A DNA stretch of 64,000 nucleotides from Patulibacter minatonensis DSM 18081 (GTDB lineage Bacteria > Actinomycetota > Thermoleophilia > Solirubrobacterales > Solirubrobacteraceae), in assembly GCF_000519325.1 (NCBI RefSeq), contig NZ_KI912613.1, positions 1,099,369 to 1,163,368 of the forward strand, in the 5' to 3' direction. Shown here in pieces: positions 43,350 to 52,305 of the stretch. Within the stretch, counting starts at the first letter, position 1. Each line of letters starts with the position of its first letter. A model generated the notes under the pieces. The model ran no database searches. It was not told the origin of the DNA and worked only from the letters and a program-made list of their open reading frames with translations. The position numbers were made by a program, and so were the translations under genes.

Positions 43350-44969
43350 CTACGGCCGGACCGTCACCGTCCGGCGCCAGATCGTCTCGCCACCGGCGGC
43401 GTCGTCGACCGCGATCGCGATCCTCGAGCGCTTCGTGACGCGGAGGGGCTTCGACGCCTCGTGGCCGGAGCTCTCGCCCTGGTACGGGACCCGGACGGTG
43501 TGCGTGCCCCGGGACGCGGTGCGGGCGACGTCGAACCGGCCGCCGGTGCCGACGCGGACCGTGCCGAGCACGCGGTAGGCGCACGCGGAGCGGCAGGTGA
43601 GCCGCAGTCGCAGGGTCTGCTTCCCGCGACCGATCCGCTGGCTGCTCGCCATGCTGAAGCTCGCTCGTGCCCGCTTCGGCGTTCCCGCGGCGACGCGGAG
43701 GGTCTCGGTGCGGACACCGGTCTGGCGCACGCCGCCGTCGCGGTCCTCGATCTCCCGGCGGGCCCGTGCGAACGCGAGCGGCCTGCCGCCCGGGGCGGCG
43801 ACGCGGAGCGACAGCTGGGAGATCGACGCGGTCGGCAGGCCGAGGACCGGGCTCGGCACCCCTCCGGCGTCGCCGGTCAGGAGCGAGCTCGGGTGCAGGT
43901 CGCGGCCCAGCGGGTCGGTCGCGAACGCCGCGACCCAGCGTCCGCGGGCCAGGGCCACGCCGACGACCCCGCCGCGCACCCCCCGCTTCGTGCGGACGGC
44001 CGAGAACGACTTCCCAGCCGCGCGTCCGGCGACCCGCGCGGTCACCGTGCCCTTCGAGCGCTTCGCCGACACCACGACGGCGGCACCGTCGGGCTGGAGC
44101 GCGGTGGCGCCGACCATCGGCACCGACGCGGCGCCGGAGACGTCGACGCCGGCGGTCGTCGAGACGGGTGCGACGCGCGTCCGGCCGTCGGAGCGCCAGG
44201 CGACCGCGCCGGTGCCGTCGGGAGCGACGCGGACGAGCACCGCCGATGGCTGGTCGGCGTAGGGTCCCGCCGGCGCGACGCCGGGCAGGGCGACCGGGGT
44301 CCCGAGCGTCCCGTCCGCGGCGATCGTGGCGACCTGGACGCGGCGCGCGGCCTTGGCGCCCGTCGTCCACGCGACGACCCCGCGGCCCGCGTCGTCGACG
44401 CCGACCTGCACGTCGAACGCGTCGATGCCCTGCCCGGGAGGCCCGGGGAGGACGACCGGCGCCGGCGCCGTGCCGTCGGCCAGGCGCCGCAGGACGACGG
44501 GCTCCTGGGTGGTCGACCCGCTCCGCGACGCGGTGCCCCCGGCCAGGACGACGCCACCGGCGACCGCGACGCTCGAGGCGGTGTTCGACGCGGCCGTCGT
44601 CGCGAGGTCGGCAAACGGCGCGAACGGGGATCCGGGGGCGCGGAGGCCCACGACGAGGTGGTCGTTCCCGTCGGACGGCGCGGCGACCGCGGCCGCACCG
44701 GCCGGCGACGACGCCGCCACCGCGGACGAGCCACCCCACCCCCCGAGGGCCGTCGTCACCGAGGGACGTCCGGACCCGTCGACCACGGCGCCCTTCAGGC
44801 CGCCCTTCCGTCCCGCGTCGAGCGCGAGGACCGTGCCGTCGGGCGAGACGGCCTCGACCTCTCCGGCCACGCCACCGCTGACGGGGACGGGCTTCGCCGC
44901 GTGCGCGGCGGATGGGACGAGGACGAGGACGGAGGCGACCGCGAGGACGCGCCGGATCGAGGAACGCAT
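43350..44969 (-). CDS. Secreted beta-propeller-like protein (paralogue 1)
   Basis: 539 residues from ATG 44969, preceded by GGAG. Signal peptide SIRRVLAVASVLVLVPSAAHA (cleavage near AHA). The mature protein is built of repeating strand motifs such as 'SPDGTVLALD', 'GRGVVAWTTG', 'APDGTGAVAW', 'GGRW/RGRWVAAFA', which suggests a beta-propeller. The C-terminal unit contains a Cys pair (CRSACAYRV) and ends GGETIWRRTVTVRP. The same order and phrases occur in the protein at 62073-63686. No catalytic motif. Function unknown, extracellular. Confidence 0.78.
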   Translation of the reverse strand: MRSSIRRVLAVASVLVLVPSAAHAAKPVPVSGGVAGEVEAVSPDGTVLALDAGRKGGLKGAVVDGSGRPSVTTALGGWGGSSAVAASSPAGAAAVAAPSDGNDHLVVGLRAPGSPFAPFADLATTAASNTASSVAVAGGVVLAGGTASRSGSTTQEPVVLRRLADGTAPAPVVLPGPPGQGIDAFDVQVGVDDAGRGVVAWTTGAKAARRVQVATIAADGTLGTPVALPGVAPAGPYADQPSAVLVRVAPDGTGAVAWRSDGRTRVAPVSTTAGVDVSGAASVPMVGATALQPDGAAVVVSAKRSKGTVTARVAGRAAGKSFSAVRTKRGVRGGVVGVALARGRWVAAFATDPLGRDLHPSSLLTGDAGGVPSPVLGLPTASISQLSLRVAAPGGRPLAFARARREIEDRDGGVRQTGVRTETLRVAAGTPKRARASFSMASSQRIGRGKQTLRLRLTCRSACAYRVLGTVRVGTGGRFDVARTASRGTHTVRVPYQGESSGHEASKPLRVTKRSRIAIAVDDAAGGETIWRRTVTVRP

Positions 44970-45176
44970 GGGAACTCCTGGTGTGGGGGATTCGACGGAC
45001 GGCGACGCGCTGCGCACCGTCGTCCATCTCAGGAAACCCGGTCCGTCGCGGGTGGTTGCGGGGGCTCGCGCGGCTTCCGCCGTCTGGCGGAAGCGCGTTC
45101 CGCGACCGCGGCCCGGCCAGGTGCCGGTCGCCCGGAGGTACGGCCTGCCGCCCGGGACCCTGGTCTGAGCGCACGT

Positions 45177-45201
45177 ACCGGCGCGCGGACCGCGCGCCGG
45201 T
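45177..45201. promoter_or_regulatory. 25-bp perfect palindrome upstream of lipoprotein
   Basis: ACCGGCGCGCGG-A-CCGCGCGCCGGT: 12-bp arms with a single central base. It ends 8 bases before the TACCGT -10 box (45210-45215) of the gene at 45222, covering its -35 region. Also in this divergent space: a 9-bp hairpin GCTTCCGCC / GGCGGAAGC at 45073-45094. Probably an operator; regulator unknown. Confidence 0.55.
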
Positions 45202-45221
45202 GCCGCGAGTACCGTGTCCGC

Positions 45222-46100
45222 ATGCTCGGGTCCCCACGCTCATCCCGCCTCCTCCCGCTGCTCGCGGTCCCGTTCGTCCTCGCCGCCTGTGGCTCGGACG
45301 ACGACCCGGCCACCACGGCCCGCACGTCCGCGTCGACACCGACCACGACCGCCGTCGCACCGCCGACCACGACCACGACGGTCGGGCCCGCGACCACGGG
45401 GACGGCCCCCCGCGACCCGAAGGCCCGGATCGCCGCGATCTCCGCCGCGATGTCGAAGGTCCGCACCTTCCACTTCGAGGGCGAGAGCACGGACGAGGAC
45501 GGCGACCAGACGCTGTCGGGCGACATCACCGACGACGGCAGGGCGAACATCACGATCCGGCTGAAGTCCGCCGGCCGGGCCGACATGCGGGTCATCGGCG
45601 ACGACGCGTTCATCCGCGCCGACGACGCGTTCTGGCGCCGCGAGTCCGCCCGGACGGCCAAGCTCTTCGCCGACAGGTGGGTCAGCGTCCCCGTCGCCGC
45701 CTCGGGGCTCGACAAGGAGCTCAAGCGCCTCAGCCCGAAGATCATCGGTCAGTGCGTCGCGCACGACACCGGCGACCTGCAGGACGGTGGGACGGACACC
45801 GTCGACGGGAAGAAGGCGGACGTGCTGGTCGGCAAGGGCGGGAAGCCCGGGACCGCTCCAGGCCGCGCCTACTCCGCCGCGGAGGGCGCGCCGCTGCTGC
45901 TGCGCGTCGTGCAGACCGGGAAGACGCGACCCGGCGGCAAGAAGGATCCCGTCTGCGACGACGAGGACGAGGACACCACGACGAAGTCCGACGTCCGTCT
46001 GAGCCGTTTCGACGAGCCGGTGACGGTCACGAAGCCCGACGACGCGATCGAGATCCCGGACGGCCCCGGCGGGCCGGGTGGTGGCGCCGCCACCTCGTAG
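45222..46100 (+). CDS. Putative lipoprotein, LppX/LolA-like
   Basis: 292 residues. Signal peptide with lipobox (VLAACGSDDD), so membrane-attached through the Cys. Thr-rich linker to about residue 65. The body has the pattern 'FHFEGESTDEDGDQTLSGDI', 'GRADMRVIGDDAFIRADDAFW', and 'DGGTDTVDGKKADVLVGKGG', like the LppX/LprG group of mycobacterial-type lipid-binding lipoproteins. Two Cys (GQCVAHD and PVCDDED) may pair. ATG 45222 lies 6 nt after TACCGT. Lipid carrying is inferred from family. Confidence 0.78.
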   Translation: MLGSPRSSRLLPLLAVPFVLAACGSDDDPATTARTSASTPTTTAVAPPTTTTTVGPATTGTAPRDPKARIAAISAAMSKVRTFHFEGESTDEDGDQTLSGDITDDGRANITIRLKSAGRADMRVIGDDAFIRADDAFWRRESARTAKLFADRWVSVPVAASGLDKELKRLSPKIIGQCVAHDTGDLQDGGTDTVDGKKADVLVGKGGKPGTAPGRAYSAAEGAPLLLRVVQTGKTRPGGKKDPVCDDEDEDTTTKSDVRLSRFDEPVTVTKPDDAIEIPDGPGGPGGGAATS

Positions 46101-46112
46101 GCGCTCGGCGCG

Positions 46113-48911
46113 TCAGGCCCCGCGGGCGTCCCCGCCCTGGTCGTCCAGGGCATTCCGCAGGGCGTCCCGGGTCGCGATGCCGAGCTTGCGGTAGACGCGC
46201 CCGAGGTGGGTCTCGACCGTCTTCCGGCTGACGTGGCGGCGCGCGGCGATCTCCGGGTTCCCGAGGCCCAGGGCGGCCAGGCGGGCGACGTCGAGCTCCG
46301 CCGCGGTGAGGGCCTCGGGCCCGCGCCGTGCCGCTCGGCGCGGCCGGGCGCCCACGGTGCGGAGCGCCGACCGGACCTCGTCGGCGCGGGCGGCCAGGCC
46401 GAGGCGCTCCGCGAGCTCGAGGGCCTCCAGCAGGGCCTCGCGCGCGCCCGCGGCGTCGCCGGCCTCGCGGCGCGCGAGGCCCAGGGTCGTGATCGCGCGC
46501 AGCAGGACGAGCCGCGCCGGGGAGGTGCGCAGCAGCCGCGCGGCCTCCTCGAGCGGCGCGACGCCGTCGGCGCCCCGGACGGCACCCTGCAGGATCAGCG
46601 CGTCGGCGCGGTGCCGGGCGACGGGGGCGTCCGCCGTCCGCGCGACCTCGGCGTCGGCGATGCGGGCGGCCTCCTCGTGACGGCCGACGGCGGCGAGGGC
46701 CCGGGCCATCGTCCACCGGCCGTCCCGGGTGCCGAGGTCCAGCCGGACGCCCCCGAACCGGCCGCGCTGTTCCTCGCCCTCCCCGGCGATCCGCAGCGCG
46801 CGCTCGGGATCCCCGGCGTCGAGGGCGACGGCGGCCTCCGCCTCGCGCACCCGGAGCGCGGCGTAGGCGGGGATCGTCACCGCGTCCGCGTCCCGCAGCG
46901 CCGCCCCGGCCTCGTCGACCGCGCCGGCGTCGAGGTGGCACTCGACGACGACGAGCAGCCACCACGCGGAGTACGGGGTGTCGGTGACGCGGGAGATCGC
47001 GAACGCCCGGGATGCGTCGGCGAGCGCCGCGCCGACGTCCCCTCGCAGGTGACGCCCGAACGCCCGGCCGCCGATCGCGGTCATCTCCGCCAGGACGTTC
47101 GACCGCCGGCGGGCGACGTCGACCGCGGCCCCGAGGATCGTGACCTCCTCGTCGAGGAGGTCCGCGTGGACGAGCCCGGTGGCGACGTGCGTGATCGGGA
47201 ACCCGTGCGCGGACGCGTCGACCAGCGGGTCGCGGGACGTGGCGCGGCGGGCGAGGTCGTGGACCACCGCGCCGCGCGCCCCGTCGAGCGCGGCCATGTT
47301 GACGGCGTGGGAGACCAGGGGCCCGGCTGCGACCGCGCCGGCCCGGATGCCGGCCGTCACCGCCTGCGCCCGCGGGTCGCTCGTGGGCCGCAGGTGGGGC
47401 ACGAACATCGCGTCGGTCATCCACCCCGCGAGCACCCGGTCGTACAGCGGGTCCTCGGGGTCGAGACCGTCGAGCGCCGCCCGGGACGCGTCCGCCGCGT
47501 CGTCGAACCGCTGGGCGAGGTGGAACGCGCGGCTGAGCGCATAGCGGAGCTCGGCACGGCGCCGCGGGTCGTCGATGACCTCGAGCGCCTGGCGCAGGCG
47601 GTCGGGGGCCTCGGGCCGCCCGGCGAGGGCGTCGACCTCCGCCAGCGCACCGGCGACGTCGCCACGCAGCGCGGCGGGCGGCGGCTCCCGCACCGCGCGC
47701 TCCAGCAGCCGGCCCGCGGCCCCCGGGTCGCCCGCGGCGTTCGTCGCGCGCGCGGCCCGCAGGAGGGTCGTCGCCACCCACGCGTCGCCCTCGGCACGGG
47801 TCTCCAGCAGGTGCGCCGCGACGACGTCGTCCGGCGCACCGTGCTCGTGCAGGAGCGTCGCGGCCCGCCGGTGCATCCGGGCACGGGCGAAGGACTCGAG
47901 CTCGCCGCGGACCGCGTCGGCGATCAGCGCGTGCTCGAACGCGAGCGGGTCGCCCGGGCGGAGGATCCCGACGCGCGCGAGATCGTCCGCTGCGCGCTCC
48001 GCGGGCTCGCCGTCGAGGTCCGCGAGCGCCGCGGCGGTCCGCAGCGGCGTCCCGGCGCCGAGGACCGCGACCGCGCGGGCGAGCGCCGTCGCCGCCGGCC
48101 CGAGCCGGTGCAGATCGGCCCGCACCGAGCGCCGCACCGCGTCGGGGACGTCCCCGTCGTCGTCGGCACCGCTGCGGAGCAGCTCGCGCACGTGGAACGG
48201 GTTGCCGCCGCTGCGCCGGACGAGCCGACGGACGTCCTCGGTGCTCCGTCCCCCGTCGAGCTCGCCGGCCAGCCGGGCGACGGCGGCGGCGCCCAGCGGC
48301 CCCGGTCGGACGACCGCGGCGCCGGTGCGCCCGCGGAGCCGGTCGAGCAGCGCCGCGTGCGCCCCGGGCTCGGCGGGGCGCGTCGCGACGACGATCGCCA
48401 GGGGCAGCCGGTCGAGGTCGGCGGCCAGCTCGTCGACGACGCGCAGCGACCCGGCGTCGGCCCAGTGGACGTCGTCGAGGACGAGGAGCGTCGCCCCCGC
48501 GGCCGAGACCGCCGCCCGCAGGTCGCCGAGCACCGCCTGCACCGCGGCCGCCCCGCCGTCCGGGACGTCGGTGGCGTCCCCGGAGGCGATCGCCACCCGG
48601 ACCGGGGCGCCGGCCCCGTCGCGCAGGCCGCGGACCGTCCCGAGCGCCCGGCTGCGGTACAGCTCGTCCCCGGCGCCCCGGAGCACGCGGACGCTCGTGG
48701 TGCCGGCGTGCTCCAGGAGCAGCCGCTCGGCCTCGCGCAGCAGCCGGGACTTGCCGATGCCCGCGGGGCCCTCGACGACCACCAGCGAGCCGCGGCCCGC
48801 GATCGCCCCGAGGACGGCCCGGCGCAGGACCGCGGTCTCGCCCTCGCGGTCGAGCAGCGGTGGGTCCTCGCCCGCGGTCTGGTCCCGCTGAGGCTCCCGG
48901 TCGTCGCGCAC
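46113..48911 (-). CDS. LAL-type LuxR regulator with AAA ATPase
   Basis: 932 residues from GTG 48911 (TACGTT 8 nt upstream); GTG 48941 would add 10. N-terminal STAND/AAA ATPase with Walker A VVEGPAGIGKSRLL and Walker B LLVLDDVHWADAGSL, then a long helical TPR-like region (about 350-850), and a C-terminal LuxR helix-turn-helix: LTAAELDVARLAALGLGNPE, IAARRHVSRKTVETHLGRVY, RKLGIATRDAL. LAL proteins are large ATP-dependent transcription activators, often of catabolic or secondary metabolism genes. Divergent from a decayed MalT-type gene. Inducer unknown. Confidence 0.9.
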   Translation of the reverse strand: MRDDREPQRDQTAGEDPPLLDREGETAVLRRAVLGAIAGRGSLVVVEGPAGIGKSRLLREAERLLLEHAGTTSVRVLRGAGDELYRSRALGTVRGLRDGAGAPVRVAIASGDATDVPDGGAAAVQAVLGDLRAAVSAAGATLLVLDDVHWADAGSLRVVDELAADLDRLPLAIVVATRPAEPGAHAALLDRLRGRTGAAVVRPGPLGAAAVARLAGELDGGRSTEDVRRLVRRSGGNPFHVRELLRSGADDDGDVPDAVRRSVRADLHRLGPAATALARAVAVLGAGTPLRTAAALADLDGEPAERAADDLARVGILRPGDPLAFEHALIADAVRGELESFARARMHRRAATLLHEHGAPDDVVAAHLLETRAEGDAWVATTLLRAARATNAAGDPGAAGRLLERAVREPPPAALRGDVAGALAEVDALAGRPEAPDRLRQALEVIDDPRRRAELRYALSRAFHLAQRFDDAADASRAALDGLDPEDPLYDRVLAGWMTDAMFVPHLRPTSDPRAQAVTAGIRAGAVAAGPLVSHAVNMAALDGARGAVVHDLARRATSRDPLVDASAHGFPITHVATGLVHADLLDEEVTILGAAVDVARRRSNVLAEMTAIGGRAFGRHLRGDVGAALADASRAFAISRVTDTPYSAWWLLVVVECHLDAGAVDEAGAALRDADAVTIPAYAALRVREAEAAVALDAGDPERALRIAGEGEEQRGRFGGVRLDLGTRDGRWTMARALAAVGRHEEAARIADAEVARTADAPVARHRADALILQGAVRGADGVAPLEEAARLLRTSPARLVLLRAITTLGLARREAGDAAGAREALLEALELAERLGLAARADEVRSALRTVGARPRRAARRGPEALTAAELDVARLAALGLGNPEIAARRHVSRKTVETHLGRVYRKLGIATRDALRNALDDQGGDARGA

Positions 48912-49043
48912 GTGGAACAAACGTACCGGGGCCGTGGTCACCCGTACCGTCGGGGTGGGCCGCACCCGACGTCGGGGTGGACCCCGAAAAGATCGAGGAG
49001 CCGTGCGCCCCGGGGACGGGGAGGGCTGGGGCATCCTGGTCCG

Positions 49044-50823
49044 GTGCCCCGTCGCCCGCCGACGAGCACCGGCCGCACCCCGGGCCGGCAGACCCTCGAC
49101 CCGTCGGTCGAGTGCGTCCCGGCGCGCCGGTCGGGCCGCCTCGCCCTCGCCCTGCCGCCATCCCCGGCGACCGACCAGTCGAAGCTCGCCGTCCCACCGC
49201 CCCCCGAGGGCGTGCTGCGCCGGCCGCGGATCGACGCCCTGCTGGACGCCGCGCCGGGACCGCTCCGCGTCGTGTCCGCCCCGGCCGGCTACGGGCGGAC
49301 CACCGCCCTCGCCGCCTGGGCCCGGGCCGCGGACCGCCGCTGCGCGTGGCTGTCCCTCGACGAGCGGGACGACGACCCCGGAGCACCTCCGCGCCCACCT
49401 CCGCGCGGCGCTGGACGGCCTGCCGCCCGCCGCACCGGGCACCCTCGTCGTGGACGACGCCCACCGCGTCACGGCGCCGGAGTCGACGGAGCTCCTCCGC
49501 GCGATCGCCACCGCACCGCCGCACGGCGTGCGGGTCGTCGTCGCGGCCCGGATCACGGCGGACGGGTGGCCGGACCGCCTCGGCGCGCCGACGGTCGACG
49601 CCGACGCCCTGGCCTTCACCGCGGAGGAGTCCACCGCGGTGCTCGAGAGCGCGTGGGGCCCCGGGACCGACCACCGGCGCCTCGCCCAGGCGCACCGGAC
49701 CACGGGCGGCTGGCCCGCCGCCGTGGGCCTCGTGACCGACGCGGTCGCCGGCGCCCCCGGCTGGCGGACGTTCTCCGAGTCGCTGGACGCGGCCGCCGTC
49801 GCGATCGCCCGCCGGGTCGCGTCCGACGTGCTCGCGGGCACCGACGAGGACCTGCGCCGGTTCCTGCTGCGGACCGCGACCCTCCGTCGCCCCGACGAGG
49901 ACGCCTGCGCGGCGGTGACGGCCGAGCCCGGAGCGGGCGAGCTGCTCCGTCGGGCGCGGCGGTCGGGCGTGCTGACCACCGGCGCCGGCGGCGCGCCCGT
50001 CCACCGCGGGCCGTTCCGGGTCGCGCTCCGGCGCCTGCTGGAGGAGCTCGAGCCGGCCCTCGTGCCGACCCTGCACCGCCGGGCCTCGGCGTGGTCCGCC
50101 GCGTGCGGGGACCTCGGGACGGCGGCCGAGCACGCGACGGCCGCGGGCGACGTCCTCCGGGCGGTCGCGATCGCCGACGCGCACGTCGCGCACCGCGGGG
50201 CGCTGCCCGGTCCGGGCGCGGCGGACGCGCCCCGGGGAGTCGCTCCGCCGGCGTCGGCCTCCGCGTGGCCCGCCGACGTCGCGGCCGCCCGCCGGCAGCT
50301 CGACGACCACCCCGAGGCGGACGCGACCGTCCGTGGCGCCGCGTCGGCCGCGCTGGCGCTGGCGCTCTGGCGCACGGGGGACGACGAGGCCGTCCGGGCG
50401 CACCTCGAGCCCCGCATCGGCGCGACCGTCGATCCGGCGACACGCTGCTGGTCGCTGGCGCTGCTGGCCCTCGCCGTCGCACCGCGGGATCCGCAGCGCG
50501 CCGAGGCGCTGGCGCGGCACGCCCGGCGGATCTCGCGGCGGCCGGGCGCGACGTGGCTGGAGCCGGTCCTCGCGCACCAGGCGCTCGCGGACGCCCTGCG
50601 CGCGCGGGGCGACCTCGGAGCCGCGCACGTCGCGCTCGGCGAGGCCGCCGTCCGGACCGGTGCCGTCCCGGGCTCCGGGCACCACGGCCTGACGCTGCTC
50701 CTGCGGGCGGAGCTCGCGATCGCGGCGGGCGACCCCGCCGCGGCACGGCGGGTGCTCCGGGACGGCGACCCGGTGGGCGTGCCGGCGGGGCGGGTCGCGG
50801 CGACGCGCGCCGCGGCCGCCTGA
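49044..50823 (+). pseudogene. Decayed MalT-type ATPase regulator
   Basis: Remnant of a MalT/LAL protein. Frame 1 (from GTG 49044) encodes KLAVPPPPEGVLRRPRIDAL, then SAPAGYGRTTALAAWARAA and WLSLDERDDD; at the CCCC run near 49376-49380 the homology continues in the next frame (PEHLRAHLRAALDGLPP, TLVVDDAHRV, FTAEEST). Removing one C joins them. Three signs of decay coincide: the frameshift, an Arg in place of the Walker A Lys (GYGRTT instead of GYGKTT), and the absence of a C-terminal LuxR helix-turn-helix, the frame ending at 50823 in an Ala-rich tail. The frameshift alone could be an error; the others could not. Confidence 0.7.
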
Positions 50824-50890
50824 CCAGACCGGGATCAGGCACCGCCGCCCGTCCGCGCCCCGACACCGCCCGGCCACGTGGCCCGAACGA

Positions 50891-50918
50891 CGGAACGCCC
50901 GAGGGATCGGGCGTTCCG
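50891..50918 (-). terminator. 12-bp perfect stem with GGGA loop, after tRNA-Phe
   Basis: CGGAACGCCCGA / TCGGGCGTTCCG with a 4-base loop, 5 bases beyond the 3' end of the tRNA gene. Strong transcription terminator without T-tract. Confidence 0.8.
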
Positions 50919-50923
50919 GAGGA

Positions 50924-50996
50924 TGGCGAGACCCGGACTCGAACCGGGGACACCACGATTTTCAGTCGTGTGCTCTACCAACTGAGCTATCCCGCC
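50924..50996 (-). tRNA. tRNA-Phe (GAA)
   Basis: 73-nt cloverleaf. Acceptor GGCGGGA pairs with TCTCGCC (one G-U), D-arm TAGCTCAGTTGGTAGAGC, anticodon loop CTGAAAA with anticodon GAA, and T-arm CCCCGGTTCGAGTCCGGG. Discriminator A; CCA is not encoded and must be added. Confidence 0.97.
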
Positions 50997-51095
50997 AGGA
51001 CAGACCGATCAGGGTACCGGAGGGGGCCGTGAGGCGTCCGCCGCCCCTCCCGGACGGCGGACGCCTCACGGTCCGCCCAGGAGGCGGGCCGGCGG

Positions 51096-52154
51096 TCAGC
51101 CGTCGCAGGGGTTCGACAGCTTCACGAGGTACGGCATCGGGTCGACGGCGTCGGCGCGGTGCGCGCTCCACGGGATCGGGCGCATCTCGAAGTGGAGGTG
51201 GGGGTCGTAGTCGCCGCCGGTGTTGCCCGCGTTGGCGACGCGCTGCCCCGCCGTCACCCGGTCGCCGGGCGCCACGACGATCGAGCCGGCCTTCAGGTGC
51301 AGGTAGCCGTAGGCGATGCCGTCGTCGCCGTTGAAGATGATCGTCCAGCCGCCGCCCGCGGTGTCGTAGAAGACCTGGTCGACGGTCGCGGCGGTGTACG
51401 CCACGACGGGCGGGAAGCCGCTGTAGGTGCCGATGTCCTGCCCGTTGTGGGCGCGGCCGGCCTCGCGGGCGGAGTGGAACCGCTGGGCCGGGAGGCTGCG
51501 GAAGTTGCAGGGGCCCTGGACGGGGAAGACGTAGGCGGCCCCGCCGGCGGGGACCGTCGTCGTGGCGGCGGCGACCGGGGACTTGACGCGCAGGGAGTGC
51601 GCCTTGACCGTGCGGCGGCCGGTCTGGTCCCGGACGATCAGGCTGAGGCGGTAGCGGCCCGGGAGCTTCGCCAGGCGCGGCGTGAGCGCGGTGGAGACGT
51701 CGACGCCGGAGCGGACGACCCCGAAGGTCTGCCGGAGGACGAGCTTGCCGGACGCGTAGTCCTGCACGCGCATCTGGACCCGGGCGGAGGTGACGCGGCG
51801 CGCGTCGAGGCGGATCGCGACCGTGGGGGCGGCGGCGCCGGCGTCCCAGGACGGCGTGCTGATCGCGAAGCGGGTGACGACCGCGCGGACCCGTGCCGGC
51901 GCGTCGGGGATGCGCTTCGGCACCGTGGGCGTGCCGGAGCCGTCGGTGACGGTCGATGCGGGGACGGACGTCCCGCCGCCGGTGGCGGTGCTCGTCGCAT
52001 CGGGCGTCGTCGGCGTCGGTGCCCCCGCCGACGAGGCTGAGGAGGCACCGACGCCGGCGGCGCACGACAGGGTCACGGCGGCAAGAAGGACCGCTGTCGT
52101 CTTCACCGACCGCGTGCGGAGCACGTGGTCGTGTGGTGGTGTGGCCCGCGACAT
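51096..52154 (-). CDS. M23 family metallopeptidase, secreted
   Basis: 352 residues from ATG 52154. A signal sequence (KTTAVLLAAVTLSCAAGVGA) and a Thr/Ala-rich linker lead to a domain of unknown type (about 95-200, beta-rich) and a C-terminal LytM/M23 domain: the first ligands in AHNGQDIGTYSGFPPVVAYT and the last in DPHLHFEMRP (HxH). The central GYLHLKAGSIVVAPGDRV is the conserved M23 turn. Cleaves peptide cross-bridges or acts as adaptor in cell separation. The Zn site looks complete. Divergent-side 5' region is short. Confidence 0.9.
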   Translation of the reverse strand: MSRATPPHDHVLRTRSVKTTAVLLAAVTLSCAAGVGASSASSAGAPTPTTPDATSTATGGGTSVPASTVTDGSGTPTVPKRIPDAPARVRAVVTRFAISTPSWDAGAAAPTVAIRLDARRVTSARVQMRVQDYASGKLVLRQTFGVVRSGVDVSTALTPRLAKLPGRYRLSLIVRDQTGRRTVKAHSLRVKSPVAAATTTVPAGGAAYVFPVQGPCNFRSLPAQRFHSAREAGRAHNGQDIGTYSGFPPVVAYTAATVDQVFYDTAGGGWTIIFNGDDGIAYGYLHLKAGSIVVAPGDRVTAGQRVANAGNTGGDYDPHLHFEMRPIPWSAHRADAVDPMPYLVKLSNPCDG

Positions 52155-52305
52155 GGCTCGACGAATGTGACGGCTCGGGCCGGCCGCACCCCGGAGCTGG
52201 AGGTTCGGTGCAGCTTTCGGGCCCCGTCGCGCCCGGACCGCACAGGTTCGGTGCAGGTTCCGGGAATCCTGCACGCGACCGCCCGCACGACCGCGGGCTG
52301 CGAGG

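Noticed and set aside
50881-51000. Integration site or mobile element at the tRNA gene
   Set aside because: No integrase, no direct repeat of the tRNA 3' end, and flanking genes are housekeeping-like.
46206-51032. Long plus-strand open frame opposite the LAL regulator
   Set aside because: Antisense shadow; only its last part (from 49044) overlaps real homology, that of the MalT-type pseudogene.
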